Shown here: one piece after another, positions 1 to 8,081 of the stretch
Layout of the letters: every line of letters starts with the position of its first letter
How positions within the stretch are numbered: the stretch's first letter is position 1
Source of the DNA: Flavobacterium taihuense
GTDB lineage: Bacteria; Bacteroidota; Bacteroidia; Flavobacteriales; Flavobacteriaceae
NCBI RefSeq assembly: GCF_019351435.1
Contig: NZ_JAHWYN010000009.1
Span: forward strand, 62,001-126,000
Reading direction: 5' to 3'
Length of the DNA: 64,000 bases
Position numbers and translations under genes: made by a program
Notes under the pieces: model-generated
What the model was told of the DNA's origin: nothing
Databases searched by the model: none
The model's input: only the letters and a program-made list of their open reading frames with translations

Positions 1-301
1 CAGTCGCAGCATCTATAGTAGGATTCTCTTTTTCTAGAGCCACTTGAGTTACAAAATTTGCAGTAGTAGTCCCGAAAGAAGGGTTATCATATATTCCTAA
101 TGGATTAATTGGGAGATTATTAGACTGTATTGGACCTATCTTTTCATTATATGCTATTACGGAAAAGTCATCTTTTGTAATACCAAAAGAACCATCTCCG
201 ATAAGATCTTCACCAATAACATTTAATTCTTTATCACATGAATTAAAAAGCACAATAAATAAAAGGAAAGGAATTGTTTTAAAAAAAGAATTTTTAAGCA
301 T
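1..301 (-). CDS. DUF4270 family lipoprotein, N-terminal part (runs off window)
   Basis: The ATG on the minus strand is at 301 and the frame stays open to the window edge, giving about 100 residues of the N-terminus. It starts MLKNSFFKTIPFLLFIVLFN followed by SCDKEL, a lipoprotein signal with cysteine at about residue 22. The text after it (NVIGEDLIGDGSFGITKDDF) is typical of Bacteroidota DUF4270 lipoproteins, which as I recall often lie next to the glycogen-synthase-like gene found just upstream here. The gap to that gene is 21 bp, so they are probably co-transcribed. Function is unknown; an outer-membrane or surface lipoprotein is inferred. Confidence 0.75.
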   Translation of the reverse strand, partial: MLKNSFFKTIPFLLFIVLFNSCDKELNVIGEDLIGDGSFGITKDDFSVIAYNEKIGPIQSNNLPINPLGIYDNPSFGTTTANFVTQVALEKENPTIDAAT

Positions 302-322
302 ACTTATTCGTAAAAGATTGAT

Positions 323-1129
323 TTATAACAACATGTTTTTATAGAATTCCGTATAAGCCACAGCGAATTCTTCTTTATGTTTCAAAGGTAGAAAAGGTTT
401 ACCTGAAGATTCTATAAATTTTGTTAAACTTGGAGACAGTCCTTCTGAGGCAATAATAACTGCGTCAGAATTGCGAACAGTCGTTTTTATAATATTTTCA
501 TAGTTTGGCACTTCCAACTCAGTAATGGCTTCATCCGGAACACCGTCAAATCTCACTTTGTTAATCATTTCAACATCTAAAGTCCCATCAAAAGACTGAC
601 TATAAACAGACGTTACGATTTTAGTATCCGAAAATAAAGCTTCATTTTTGTAGAAATGCTTCATATAAACAGGCAACATTGCTGCCATCCAACCGTGCAC
701 GTGAATTATATCCGGTACCCAATTTAATTTCTTTACGGTCTCTACAACACCTTTAGCAAAAAAAATAGCGCGCTCATCATTATCAGGATACATTACCCCT
801 TCCTCATCCGCAAAAGTGGCTTTTCTTTTAAAATATTCTTCGTTATCTATAAAATAAACTTGTATTCTTTCTTTTGGAATAGAAGCAACCTTAATAATAA
901 GTGGCATATCCAAATCATTCACAACCAAATTCATCCCAGACAAACGAATCACTTCATGCAATTGGTGTCTTCTCTCGTTAATATTCCCATACCTCGGCAT
1001 AAAAATTCTAATTTGTCCACCTTGATCATTAATCATTTTTGGTACGTCATAAGACATTAATGAAACCTCATTTTCAGCGAGATAAGGCACAACTTCAGAT
1101 GATACGTATAATATCCTCTTATCTTTCAT
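323..1129 (-). CDS. Glycogen/starch synthase-like protein, N-terminal GT5 domain only
   Basis: The 268-residue product matches the N-terminal catalytic domain of GT5 starch/glycogen synthases: it begins KDKRILYVSSEVVPY and contains the conserved DIIHVHGWMAAMLPVY segment at about 140-155. Full GlgA proteins are about 470-500 residues, so the whole C-terminal Rossmann half is absent. The ADP-glucose-binding K-x-G-G-L loop that should follow SSEVxP is replaced by AENEVSLMSYDVPK. Classical glycogen synthase activity is therefore doubtful. The start is supported by a minus-strand -7 box at 1167-1174. It is divergent from panC and followed by the DUF4270 gene. Confidence 0.75.
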   Translation of the reverse strand: MKDKRILYVSSEVVPYLAENEVSLMSYDVPKMINDQGGQIRIFMPRYGNINERRHQLHEVIRLSGMNLVVNDLDMPLIIKVASIPKERIQVYFIDNEEYFKRKATFADEEGVMYPDNDERAIFFAKGVVETVKKLNWVPDIIHVHGWMAAMLPVYMKHFYKNEALFSDTKIVTSVYSQSFDGTLDVEMINKVRFDGVPDEAITELEVPNYENIIKTTVRNSDAVIIASEGLSPSLTKFIESSGKPFLPLKHKEEFAVAYTEFYKNMLL

Positions 1130-1166
1130 AGTATAAATTGATTAATTATTGGCAATAAAAACCATG

Positions 1167-1174
1167 CAAAATTA
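1167..1174 (-). promoter_or_regulatory. -7 box for the GT5-like gene
   Basis: On the minus strand this reads TAATTTTG, matching the Bacteroidota -7 consensus TAnnTTTG, 38 bp upstream of the start at 1129. No clear -33 TTG is seen. Confidence 0.45.
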
Positions 1175-1205
1175 CAAAATTTTATGCAGTTATGGACTAA
1201 AATAT

Positions 1206-1213
1206 TAAGTTTG
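1206..1213 (+). promoter_or_regulatory. -7 box for panC operon
   Basis: TAAGTTTG matches TAnnTTTG and lies 23 bp before the panC ATG, so the leader would be about 17 nt. No good -33 TTG is visible. It is back-to-back with the box at 1167-1174, forming a compact divergent promoter region. Confidence 0.5.
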
Positions 1214-1236
1214 CACCTAATTTAAACAAAACTGCC

Positions 1237-2085
1237 ATGCAAATTTTCTATGGAAAAGCGGCTTTAATGGACTATTTATCCTCCTTAAAGACTACAAATT
1301 CTTCAATTGGATTTGTTCCAACAATGGGTGCTTTGCATGAGGGACATCAGTCGTTAATGCTTCAATCTACTAAAGAAAATAACATAACTGTTGTTAGTAT
1401 TTTTGTGAATCCCACTCAATTTAACAATCCTGAAGATTTGGAAAAATACCCACGTACTTTGGATGCTGACCTCATAAAAATATCCAACATCAATCCAAAC
1501 ATTATCGTTTTTGCACCAACTGTTGATGATATGTATGAAGGAAAAACCTTATCTCAATCTTTTGATTTTGATGGATTAGAAAATAAAATGGAAGGAAAGT
1601 TTAGACCCGGCCATTTTGATGGTGTGGGCACTATCGTAAAACGACTTTTTGAAATCGTACAACCAACAAGAGCCTATTTCGGTGAAAAAGATTTTCAACA
1701 AGTGCAAATAGTTAAAAAGATGGTTGAAAAAAACCACCTACAAGTCACTATTGTCGTATGCCCTATTTATAGAGAAATCAACAACTTAGCCATGAGTTCT
1801 CGAAATGAACGCTTAACTTTGCACGAAAGAGAAGAAGCGGGGATTATTTATAAAATACTAAACAGTGCCAAAGCAAAATTCTCCAATAATAGCGCTAAAA
1901 AAACAACCCAATGGGTTAAAAACGAATTCAAAAAAAATAAAACATTTACTTTAGAATACTTTGAAATTGCCGATGAAACTACACTTACTACCTGCAATCG
2001 AAAAAGTAAAAACAAAAAATACAGAGCTTTCATAGCCGTATTTGTAAACAACATCCGATTAATAGACACCATTTCATTAAATTAA
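1237..2085 (+). CDS. panC: Pantoate--beta-alanine ligase
   Basis: PanC condenses pantoate with beta-alanine using ATP, giving pantothenate in the CoA pathway; it is cytosolic. The 282-residue length is normal for the family. Residues 28-37 (PTMGALHEGH) are the HIGH-type nucleotide-binding motif, the segment FVNPTQFNNPEDLEKYPRT is the pantoate-site region, and MSSRNERL near 187 is the KMSKS-like loop. GEKDFQQ is also conserved. The ATG lies 23 bp after a TAnnTTTG box. panD follows after 9 bp, so the two steps needed to make and use beta-alanine are co-transcribed. Confidence 0.97.
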   Translation: MQIFYGKAALMDYLSSLKTTNSSIGFVPTMGALHEGHQSLMLQSTKENNITVVSIFVNPTQFNNPEDLEKYPRTLDADLIKISNINPNIIVFAPTVDDMYEGKTLSQSFDFDGLENKMEGKFRPGHFDGVGTIVKRLFEIVQPTRAYFGEKDFQQVQIVKKMVEKNHLQVTIVVCPIYREINNLAMSSRNERLTLHEREEAGIIYKILNSAKAKFSNNSAKKTTQWVKNEFKKNKTFTLEYFEIADETTLTTCNRKSKNKKYRAFIAVFVNNIRLIDTISLN

Positions 2086-2094
2086 AAAAACATC

Positions 2095-2445
2095 ATGCAC
2101 ATTCAAGTTGTTAAATCAAAAATTCACCGAGTAAGAGTCACAGGAGCTGACTTAAATTACATCGGAAGTATCACCATAGATGAAGCATTATTAGAAGCAT
2201 CAAATATAATTGAGGGAGAAAAAGTATCGATTGTAAACATCAATAATGGAGAACGTTTTGACACTTATGCCATCGTGGGTGAAAAAAATTCTGGAATAAT
2301 TACTTTAAATGGACCTGCAGCACGTAAAGTACAAAAGGACGATATCATCATCATCATTTCGTATGCGTCTCTAGAATTTGAAGAAGCCAAAACGTTCAAA
2401 CCTTGGATTGTTTTCCCAAATGAAAAAGACAATTCATTGACGTAA
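2095..2445 (+). CDS. panD: Aspartate 1-decarboxylase proenzyme
   Basis: PanD decarboxylates L-aspartate to beta-alanine, the partner substrate for PanC. The 116-residue size is usual. The self-cleavage site is visible in LNYIGSITID: cleavage between Gly and Ser (about residues 24-25) makes the pyruvoyl group. Other family marks are NGERFDTYAI and GIITLNGPAARKVQKDD. It starts 9 bp after panC stops and precedes the esterase-like gene by 90 bp. Confidence 0.97.
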   Translation: MHIQVVKSKIHRVRVTGADLNYIGSITIDEALLEASNIIEGEKVSIVNINNGERFDTYAIVGEKNSGIITLNGPAARKVQKDDIIIIISYASLEFEEAKTFKPWIVFPNEKDNSLT

Positions 2446-2535
2446 TCATCTGTCTATTTCTTCTTTATAAAATACATTAAATAATTGTTTATATTGCTAA
2501 CTAGTTTTATCATAAAATAACCAACATCTTCCTCT

Positions 2536-3807
2536 ATGAAACATTTATTTGCAGTATTACTGGCCATTTTTTCAATTTCTTGTTTCTCACAAATAAAAAC
2601 GATCAATTTCGACTCAGCAAAGCTTCAGGGGAAACGAGAACTTTATGTTTCGTTACCTGCTTCTTATGAAAAAAATCCAACCAAAAGATACCCTCTATTA
2701 ATTTTAATGGATGGCGATTATTTACTAAATCCCTTTTTAGGAACTTTAATCTACGGCTCACATTGGGATGATTTACCTGAAGTAATTATTGTAGGAATAA
2801 ATCAAAGTAAAAATAACCAAAGATCCATAGATTGCGGTTTAGACAACGTAACTGGTATGCCAGATGACAAAAGTGTAGATTTCTTTGATTTTATATCATT
2901 AGAACTAATTCCTTTAATCCAGCATGATTACAGAACCACTAATTTCAAAATTATTGCAGGACATGATACAACTGCAGCCTTCTTAAATTTCTTTTTATAT
3001 AAAGACAACCCATTATTTAATGCTTATATATGCTTAAGTCCTGAGTTGCCGATAAACATGGAAGATGAGTTACCCGAAATTTTGGCTTCAGCAAAACTGC
3101 CTCTTTTTTATTACTTATCAACTGCAGATGGTGATGATAAAAAAATGCAAGAAAGAATTAAAAATTTTGACACCAAAATCCAAACTATTAAAAATCCAAA
3201 TTTGAATTACAAGTTTGAAAACTTTAATGATGCATCCCATTTTTCTTTGGTTTTACATTCCATTCCAACAGCTTTATACCAGATTTTCACAGCAGCACAA
3301 CCCATATCTACATTAGAATATGAAACAAAAATAGTCACTCTCAAGGAAGGCTATGTCGATTATTTAAAAAATAAATACGATATCATTGAAAATTCATTTG
3401 GAATAAAAAATCCAATTCGAATTACTGATTTTAAAGCAATTGAAGCCGCAATTCTGGAAAATAAAGATTACAATGAGTTAGACGCATTAGCTATCCTTGC
3501 TGATAAAAATTATCCAAAAAGCATGTTGGGAGATTACGAATTGGCAACTATGTTTGAAAAAAAGGGAGACAATCCTAGAGCCGTACGTTACTATATGTCA
3601 GGATTCAACAAAGAAGAAATTGCAGACCTAACAAAAGATATGATGTTTGCCAAAGCAGAAGAATTAAAAAAAACCTATGCTAAAAAACCAAAAATAAAAG
3701 GTAAAGTAGGTCAAGATACTGAAGCAAAACAGGAAGTAATTGAAGAAACTCCTGCATCAGACGCCCCAGCTACAGACACTCCTGTTACCGAAGAAAAAAA
3801 ACAATAA
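2536..3807 (+). CDS. Exported esterase-D-like alpha/beta hydrolase, nucleophile apparently lost
   Basis: 423 residues: signal peptide MKHLFAVLLAIFSISCFSQ, then an esterase D/Fes-type alpha/beta-hydrolase fold (RELYVSLPASY, YPLLILMDGDYLL, LIPLIQHDYRT), then a helical region with a TPR-like segment (LATMFEKKGDNPRAVRYYMS, about 335-355) and a Pro/Thr/Glu-rich tail. At the nucleophile elbow the family has G-H-S-x-G-G; here residues 142-146 read GHDTT, with Asp144 where Ser is expected. The C-terminal DASHFSLV still has the catalytic-type His. A periplasmic non-hydrolytic role, or an unusual nucleophile, is inferred. radA begins 2 bp after the stop. Confidence 0.7.
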   Translation: MKHLFAVLLAIFSISCFSQIKTINFDSAKLQGKRELYVSLPASYEKNPTKRYPLLILMDGDYLLNPFLGTLIYGSHWDDLPEVIIVGINQSKNNQRSIDCGLDNVTGMPDDKSVDFFDFISLELIPLIQHDYRTTNFKIIAGHDTTAAFLNFFLYKDNPLFNAYICLSPELPINMEDELPEILASAKLPLFYYLSTADGDDKKMQERIKNFDTKIQTIKNPNLNYKFENFNDASHFSLVLHSIPTALYQIFTAAQPISTLEYETKIVTLKEGYVDYLKNKYDIIENSFGIKNPIRITDFKAIEAAILENKDYNELDALAILADKNYPKSMLGDYELATMFEKKGDNPRAVRYYMSGFNKEEIADLTKDMMFAKAEELKKTYAKKPKIKGKVGQDTEAKQEVIEETPASDAPATDTPVTEEKKQ

Positions 3808-3809
3808 TA

Positions 3810-5171
3810 ATGGCCAAAGTAAAAACAACTTTTTTTTGCCAGAATTGTGGTGCACAATATGCCAAATGGCAAGGACAGTGCAATTCCTGCAAAGAATGGA
3901 ATACTATTGCTGAGGAAATTATACAAAAACAGGAAAAGGTCGCATGGAAAAGTGAGCCATCTACTACCAGTAAAGCACCAAAACCGTTACGGATCAATGA
4001 AATTGACAGTACCGAAGAAATCCGACTCGATACTACCGATAACGAACTAAATAGAGTCTTGGGTGGCGGAATCGTTCCTGGTTCTCTAATCCTTTTAGGC
4101 GGTGAACCTGGAATTGGTAAGAGTACGCTTTTATTACAAATTTCTTTGAAACTGCCTTACAAAACTTTATACGTTTCTGGTGAGGAAAGCCAAAAGCAAA
4201 TCAAGATGCGTGCAGAACGTATTACTCCAAATGGCGACAACTGCTTTATTCTTACCGAAACTAAAACCCAGAATATCTTCAAACAGATTGAAGCCATTCA
4301 GCCTGAAATTGTCATAATCGATTCGATTCAGACTTTACATACCGATTATATTGAATCCACTGCCGGGAGTATTTCCCAAATACGGGAAACCACAGCCGAA
4401 TTAATCAAATTTGCCAAAGAAACCAATATACCAGTTATCTTGATTGGACATATTACCAAAGACGGAACTATTGCAGGTCCAAAAATATTGGAACACATGG
4501 TTGATACCGTGCTTCAATTTGAAGGAGACCGCAACCATGTCTATCGTATTTTGCGTTCTCTAAAAAACCGCTTTGGATCAACTGCCGAAATTGGTATTTA
4601 CGAAATGCTTGGAAGTGGATTACGTGAAGTATCCAATCCATCCGAAATATTAATTTCGCACAAAGACGAAGAATTGTCAGGAACAGCAATTGCCACCACG
4701 CTTGAAGGCATGCGCCCCTTGATGATTGAAATACAATCCCTGGTAAGTACCGCTGTTTATGGGACTCCGCAACGAAGCACCACGGGTTACAACGCCAAAA
4801 GACTGAATATGATTTTGGCTGTTTTGGAAAAAAGAGCAGGCTTTAGGCTTGGCGCCAAAGACGTTTTCCTGAATGTAACTGGCGGAATTTCGGTGGATGA
4901 TCCAGCCATAGATTTGGCAGTAGTGGCCGCCATTTTATCATCAAATGAAGACATTCCGGTCAACAAAGATTTTTGTTTTGCCGGCGAAGTTGGGCTTTCG
5001 GGTGAAATTCGTCCTGTGAACCGAGTGGACCAGCGCATTCAAGAAGCTGAAAAATTGGGATTTTCGACTATTTTTGTATCCAAATACAATAAAATCGCTT
5101 TAAAAAACACAGGGATAAAAATCCAGTTGGTTGCCAAAATCGAAGATGTAGCCAGCCAATTGTTTGGGTAA
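3810..5171 (+). CDS. radA: DNA repair protein RadA
   Basis: RadA is a RecA-like ATPase that promotes branch migration during recombination and repair. 453 residues is normal. In order: a C4 zinc finger (C10, C13, C24, C27), Walker A GEPGIGKST at 98-106, Walker B-like EIVIIDSIQT near 166-175, the RadA signature KNRFG at 252-256, and a C-terminal Lon-protease-like domain (DVFLNVTGGISVDDPAIDLA). The start follows the esterase-like stop by 2 bp, indicating translational coupling at the end of the panC operon. Confidence 0.97.
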   Translation: MAKVKTTFFCQNCGAQYAKWQGQCNSCKEWNTIAEEIIQKQEKVAWKSEPSTTSKAPKPLRINEIDSTEEIRLDTTDNELNRVLGGGIVPGSLILLGGEPGIGKSTLLLQISLKLPYKTLYVSGEESQKQIKMRAERITPNGDNCFILTETKTQNIFKQIEAIQPEIVIIDSIQTLHTDYIESTAGSISQIRETTAELIKFAKETNIPVILIGHITKDGTIAGPKILEHMVDTVLQFEGDRNHVYRILRSLKNRFGSTAEIGIYEMLGSGLREVSNPSEILISHKDEELSGTAIATTLEGMRPLMIEIQSLVSTAVYGTPQRSTTGYNAKRLNMILAVLEKRAGFRLGAKDVFLNVTGGISVDDPAIDLAVVAAILSSNEDIPVNKDFCFAGEVGLSGEIRPVNRVDQRIQEAEKLGFSTIFVSKYNKIALKNTGIKIQLVAKIEDVASQLFG

Positions 5172-5185
5172 AAGCGAGCAATAAG

Positions 5186-5248
5186 TTTAACAGAGATTTT
5201 ACAAATTCGCTCAGATTAATTTTTTTAAATTTGTAAATCTGTGTTAAA
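5186..5248. repeat. Dispersed hairpin repeat, copy 1 (after radA)
   Basis: Inverted repeat with arms 5186-5207 and 5228-5248, built around ACAGATTT-ACAAATT and its complement. The same element, with a perfect 19-bp stem, occurs after metG at 38985-39032. Both copies lie just downstream of a plus-strand gene and share the loop text CTCAGATT/CTCACAGATT. It probably acts as a 3' end stabiliser or terminator. Confidence 0.7.
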
Positions 5249-5345
5249 AAAATTAGCATTCATCCGTTTATGTTTTTTTACTTCCAGAATCAGCTCATTA
5301 AGATATCTTATATAAAATTATAAAAAAATTCTTTCTATTTCACAC

Positions 5346-7307
5346 ATGAGAACTAACAAACAAAAGTTACTATTGGCTTCCAAAATACTTGGAATCGTTA
5401 TTGCTGTTCTACTAATAGGCTTTCTCGTGTTTAGAGACGAACTTTTGGATCAAGCCATCGATAAAGTTTCAACAACTATGAAACTAGAATACAATAGTGA
5501 GTTTGCCATCAAAAAAGCTTCTTTTGACGGTGTTTCAGGCATAGAATTGGACGAAATTACTCTGGCACCAAAAAACCTAGATACTATTTTTAAAATTCAA
5601 AAAATAAAAACAAGTATCAATTTATGGCGATTGCTAATTGGCGATCTTCAACTCGGAACTCTTGAAATAAAAAATGGTTATGTTCAGTTAACCAAAAAAG
5701 GAAAAATCAAAAACTTTGGTGCATTTTTAAAAAGAGACAAAAACGAACCCAAAACAAATAAAAAAAGAGATTACGCCGAATTTGCCTATCGTATTGTCTC
5801 CAAAGTTCTCAATTTAGTCCCAACAGATATGACGCTGGAAAATTTAGTGTTCAAACTGGATGATAATGGTAAAAAAGCAACCGTAGACTTCAAAAAACTA
5901 ACTTTATATCAAACCAAACTAGAATCATCCATCGAGGTTCAGACCAATACTTTTGCGCAACGATGGAGAATCAATGGAATTGCTGACCCAAGAAACAAAA
6001 AGGGAGATTTACGCTTTTTCAATATTGATACAGGAGCAATCAAAGTTCCTTATTTTGACGAACGTTATAACCTAAAAGCCAGTTTTGACTCCATTCGATT
6101 CAATGTTCAAAATATTGATATGAGTGGTGGTGAATTACACTTGGACGGTTACACTTCGATTACAAACTTGAAAATGAACCACAAAAGAATCGCCAATAAA
6201 GATGTTGTCATCAAAAACGCAAGATTTGATTATCGCTTCTTATTGGGTTCTGATTTTATTTCTATCGACAGCAGTTCGACAATTCAATTCAATAAAATTA
6301 AATTTAACCCTTACCTATCCTATAACACCGAAAAAGATACGGTTTATAAACTCAAAGTCACCATCCCAAAAATGAAGGCGCAAGATTTCATCGTTTCCCT
6401 TCCCGATGGATTGTTTACCCATTTTCAAGGTATGGAAGCCACCGGTGATTTTGATTATAAATTGGATTTCATGTTTAATAAAAACAGACCAAATACCATT
6501 ATTTTCAAAAGCAACATAAACAAACAAAATCTAAACATAACCAAATACGGAAATATAGACCTAGCCAAATTAAACGGAGAATTTACTTATCGAGCCATTG
6601 ACAAAGGTGTTCTGCAACGCCCTGTTTTTGTTGGGGCAAGCAATCCGTATTACACTCCTTTGGATCAAATATCTCCTTACTTGCAAAAATGTGTTTTAAC
6701 TTCCGAAGATCCTTCTTTTATGTCGCATCACGGTTTTATAAACGAAGCCTTCAAACAATCTATTCTGAAAAATATTCGTACCAAAAAATTCTCTCGTGGC
6801 GCGAGTACCATAAGCATGCAATTGGTCAAAAATGTATTCCTTACCCGAGAAAAAACCTTGTCGAGAAAATTGGAAGAAATTCTGTTGGTGTACATCATAG
6901 AAAACAACCGAATCACGAGCAAACAGCGTATGCTTGAGGTTTATTTCAATATTATCGAATGGGGTCCAAACGTATATGGAATTGGCGAAGCTGCCGAATT
7001 CTACTTCCAAAAAAGACCCGCGGATCTGAATGTACAAGAATGTTTATTCCTAGCTACGATAATCCCAAAACCTAAAAAATTCATGTGGCAATTTGATCAG
7101 GAAGGTTTGCAAAAAGCCTACGCTACTAAGCAACAAACTTTCTTGAGAAACCTTATGTTTCGTCGCGGTTTATTGGTACCCGAAGACACTATTGGGCTGT
7201 CCGCTCCAATAACACTTTCCGGTCGTGCGCATTCTTTATTGAATATCAAAGTAAAAGATACAACTGTTATTGATTCAACATCGGTAAAAGAAGAGTTTGA
7301 TTTTTAA
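5346..7307 (+). CDS. AsmA-like domain fused to a GT51 peptidoglycan glycosyltransferase
   Basis: 653 residues. One N-terminal membrane anchor (ILGIVIAVLLIGFLVF, about 14-29) is followed by roughly 400 residues of beta-rich sequence resembling AsmA/DUF3971-type domains (LEIKNGYVQL, FDSIRFNVQNIDMSGGEL). The C-terminal part is a GT51 transglycosylase: SEDPSFMSHHG near 452-462 with the catalytic Glu, then RGASTISMQLVKN, RKLEEILLVYIIE and EVYFNIIEWGPNVYGIGEAA. There is no transpeptidase domain. The GT51 part should polymerise lipid II on the periplasmic side; the role of the AsmA-like part is unknown. It stands alone in its transcription unit. Confidence 0.85.
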   Translation: MRTNKQKLLLASKILGIVIAVLLIGFLVFRDELLDQAIDKVSTTMKLEYNSEFAIKKASFDGVSGIELDEITLAPKNLDTIFKIQKIKTSINLWRLLIGDLQLGTLEIKNGYVQLTKKGKIKNFGAFLKRDKNEPKTNKKRDYAEFAYRIVSKVLNLVPTDMTLENLVFKLDDNGKKATVDFKKLTLYQTKLESSIEVQTNTFAQRWRINGIADPRNKKGDLRFFNIDTGAIKVPYFDERYNLKASFDSIRFNVQNIDMSGGELHLDGYTSITNLKMNHKRIANKDVVIKNARFDYRFLLGSDFISIDSSSTIQFNKIKFNPYLSYNTEKDTVYKLKVTIPKMKAQDFIVSLPDGLFTHFQGMEATGDFDYKLDFMFNKNRPNTIIFKSNINKQNLNITKYGNIDLAKLNGEFTYRAIDKGVLQRPVFVGASNPYYTPLDQISPYLQKCVLTSEDPSFMSHHGFINEAFKQSILKNIRTKKFSRGASTISMQLVKNVFLTREKTLSRKLEEILLVYIIENNRITSKQRMLEVYFNIIEWGPNVYGIGEAAEFYFQKRPADLNVQECLFLATIIPKPKKFMWQFDQEGLQKAYATKQQTFLRNLMFRRGLLVPEDTIGLSAPITLSGRAHSLLNIKVKDTTVIDSTSVKEEFDF

Positions 7308-7334
7308 ACTATCTCTAAAAAAAATTTAACCCAA

Positions 7335-8081
7335 TTACTTAAAATTCTTCAAAAAATCCTCTTTATACGTTGGGGATACCTCAATTTCGGTAGCGTCATT
7401 TAGCGTAATAATTCCGCCTTTATTATACGATTTCACGCAATTTAAATTGATGATATGGGATTTATGAACTCTGATAAAAGGCAAAGGCAAGATTTCGGAA
7501 AAATGCTTCAAAAAACGACACGCCATTTTCTTTTTTCCATTATGGAGATACAGGTCGGTGAAATTACCGTTGCCACGAAGACGAATAATTTCCTCCATTT
7601 TTACGACTTCAAAACCTTCCAATGTTGGCAGAATTACCTGTTGCTTTTCGGGTTTGGGTTCCTGAAAATTGGCAACTATTATTTTATTTCTATTAAAAAT
7701 TTCATGATTAAGAATTTGGTGATGCACTTTGTTCACCGCTACAATCAATTCTTCAATGCTAATTGGTTTCAGCAAATAATAAGCCGCGCTTTGATTCAAG
7801 GCTTTCAAAGAATACTCCGAGAAAGCCGTTACAAAAATAGTTTCAAAATGCAAATCTTTGCAGGCTTCAAGCACATCAAAAGCATTTCCAAAAGGCATTT
7901 CCACATCCAAAAAAACCAACTGTGGTTGTAATTCGTGCAAAAGCGGAACGGCTTCCTTAATGTTTTGGGCTTCGCCAATAACCTCAATTTGCGGGCAATA
8001 TTTACTCAAATAATTCTTGAGCACTTCGCGAGCTGCCAATTCGTCTTCGACGATAACGCTTTTTATCTTTTGAAAATTCAT
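7335..8081 (-). CDS. LytTR-family response regulator
   Basis: 248 residues: receiver domain (about 5-120) with acidic pocket VEDE at 11-14, phosphoacceptor Asp59 in FLDVEMP and Lys in LLKPI, then a LytTR DNA-binding domain (about 145-248; IIRLRGNGNFTDLYLHNGKK, FIRVHKSHIINLN). Such regulators bind direct repeats upstream of targets. Its ATG overlaps the end of the sensor kinase gene by 4 nt (8078-8081), so the two form a translationally coupled two-component system. Targets cannot be read from the sequence. Confidence 0.93.
   Translation of the reverse strand: MNFQKIKSVIVEDELAAREVLKNYLSKYCPQIEVIGEAQNIKEAVPLLHELQPQLVFLDVEMPFGNAFDVLEACKDLHFETIFVTAFSEYSLKALNQSAAYYLLKPISIEELIVAVNKVHHQILNHEIFNRNKIIVANFQEPKPEKQQVILPTLEGFEVVKMEEIIRLRGNGNFTDLYLHNGKKKMACRFLKHFSEILPLPFIRVHKSHIINLNCVKSYNKGGIITLNDATEIEVSPTYKEDFLKNFK

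Noticed and set aside
7455..7931. 158-aa plus-strand ORF opposite the response regulator
   Set aside because: Antisense to conserved receiver and LytTR motifs.
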